From: Ichthyophthirius multifiliis
Lineage: Eukaryota; Ciliophora; Oligohymenophorea; Hymenostomatida
Direction of reading: 5' to 3'
DNA length: 64,000 bases
Assembly (NCBI RefSeq): GCF_000220395.1
Contig: NW_004086314.1
Location: 37,057-101,056, forward strand
In this document: piece by piece, positions 63,701 through 64,000 of the stretch
Layout: every line of letters starts with the position of its first letter
Numbering within the stretch: position 1 is the stretch's first letter
Translations under genes and position numbers: made by a program
The notes under the pieces: model-generated
Seen by the model: only the letters and a program-made list of their open reading frames with translations
What the model was told of the DNA's origin: nothing
Databases searched by the model: none

Positions 63701-64000
63701 ACTAATACTAATACTAATACTAATACTAATACTAATACTAATACTAATACTAATACTAATACTAATACTAATACTAATACTAATACTAATACTAATACTA
63801 ATACTAATACTAATACTAATACTAATACTAATACTAATACTAATACTAATACTAATACTAATACTAATACTAATACTTAATACTAATACTAATACGTAAT
63901 ACGTAATACGTAATACGTAATACGTAATACGTAATACGTAATACGTAATACGTAATACGTAATACGTAATACTAATACTAATACTAATACTAATACTAAT
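54760..64000 (+). CDS. Giant HUWE1/Tom1-like protein, N-terminal part (probable HECT E3 ligase), runs off the window
   Basis: The frame opens at ATG 54760 (MKIPYYVLKEFKKFSFTY) and continues to the window end through several introns (around 54870-54965, 55900-55985 and 58300-58440). The N-terminal ~2000 aa are alpha-helical solenoid repeats. Segments such as YRSLFRQLDRMIDLLNWSDN then LQIKIKALTVILCIFSDD, and IAGGFAMNFIDVSLSQEKYL, recall the DUF908/DUF913 regions of HUWE1, yeast Tom1 and plant UPL1. An Asp/Glu-rich segment at about 62080-62420 corresponds to the acidic linker of that family. It is followed by Asn/Gln-rich text ending RPINSFIYDLWNRNL and then a long (Asn-Thr)n tract. The catalytic HECT domain would lie beyond 64000, so ligase activity cannot be confirmed here. 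Exons in the 58.4-61 kb part were not all resolved. Confidence 0.6.
62080..62420 (+). repeat. GAA/GAT-rich acidic-coding tract
   Basis: A purine-rich run encoding almost only Glu and Asp in the giant ORF. In another plus frame it gives a Lys/Met-rich shadow ORF. It matches the acidic segment expected between the solenoid and HECT parts of Tom1/HUWE1. Confidence 0.9.
63692..64000 (+). repeat. Hexamer (AATACT)n switching to heptamer (AATACGT)n, then back
   Basis: About 30 copies of AATACT run from 63692 to near 63877, where one extra T interrupts the phase. About eleven copies of the 7-bp variant AATACGT follow (about 63893-63970), and then the hexamer resumes to the window edge. In the frame of the giant gene the hexamer reads (Asn-Thr)n. 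No TGA exists in any plus frame of either unit, so the array cannot stop translation whatever its phase. Confidence 0.95.

Noticed and set aside
63678-63899. Ile-Leu repeat ORF
   Set aside because: It is an alternative frame of the AATACT array, with no independent support.
63692-64000. Telomere at the window end
   Set aside because: The unit (AATACT/AATACGT) is not the CCCCAA/GGGGTT-type telomere of hymenostome ciliates, and the array continues a coding frame.

Overview
The window reads as the macronuclear genome of an oligohymenophorean ciliate, most like Ichthyophthirius or a close Tetrahymena relative. It is extremely AT-rich (roughly 85 percent by eye). Long conserved proteins read through only if TAA and TAG are glutamine and TGA is the sole stop. 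Introns are short (about 43-110 bp), AT-rich and GT...AG. A standard-code ORF search therefore fragments nearly every gene. Spliced lengths of several genes close exactly in frame under this code (PP1, IDH, eL37, TrmB/METTL1, the CCCH/exonuclease gene and a small membrane protein), which supports both the code and the exon models.

Layout. 0.8-2.9 kb (-): CCCH zinc finger fused to a DEDD 3'-5' exonuclease. 6.3-8.4 kb (-): secreted Cys-rich repeat protein with a beta/gamma-crystallin-like C-terminus. 11.3-12.4 kb (-): intact CENP-B-type HTH protein. 14.0-14.3 kb (+): small helical orphan. 14.5-19.2 kb (-): IFT140. 19.4-21.8 kb (+): LMBR1/LMBD2-like membrane protein. 22.1-23.9 kb (-): zinc-finger/coiled-coil/kelch protein. 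25.4-27.8 kb (-): a second, longer Cys-rich repeat paralogue with a 609-bp duplication that looks perfect. 29.0-29.9 kb (-): Nudix protein. 30.7-32.1 kb (-): NADP isocitrate dehydrogenase. 32.5-33.6 kb (-): a decayed gene. 34.0-34.8 kb (-): small membrane protein. 35.5-35.9 kb (+): ribosomal protein eL37. 36.1-37.0 kb (-): two-TM orphan. 37.1-38.9 kb (-): coiled-coil protein. 39.6-40.7 kb (+): PP1 phosphatase. 41.0-42.95 kb (-): NEK kinase. 44.6-45.4 kb (-): probable pseudogene. 45.9-48.3 kb (-): tandem cyclic-nucleotide-binding protein. 49.1-49.6 kb (+): TCTP. 49.9-50.8 kb (-): tRNA m7G46 methyltransferase. 51.2-52.4 kb: divergent orphan ORFs. 53.1-53.8 kb (-): V-ATPase c'' proteolipid. 54.8 kb to the window end (+): the N-terminal part of a giant HUWE1/Tom1-like protein with an acidic segment, running into a long hexamer/heptamer repeat array.

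The genes do not form an operon. Several suit ciliate cell biology: cilia (IFT140, NEK, possibly the coiled-coil protein), regulated secretion (the two Cys-rich/crystallin paralogues) and signalling (PP1, NEK, CNBD protein). The rest are housekeeping. Spacers are nearly pure A/T with simple repeats. I found no convincing tRNA, rRNA, CRISPR array or complete transposon.
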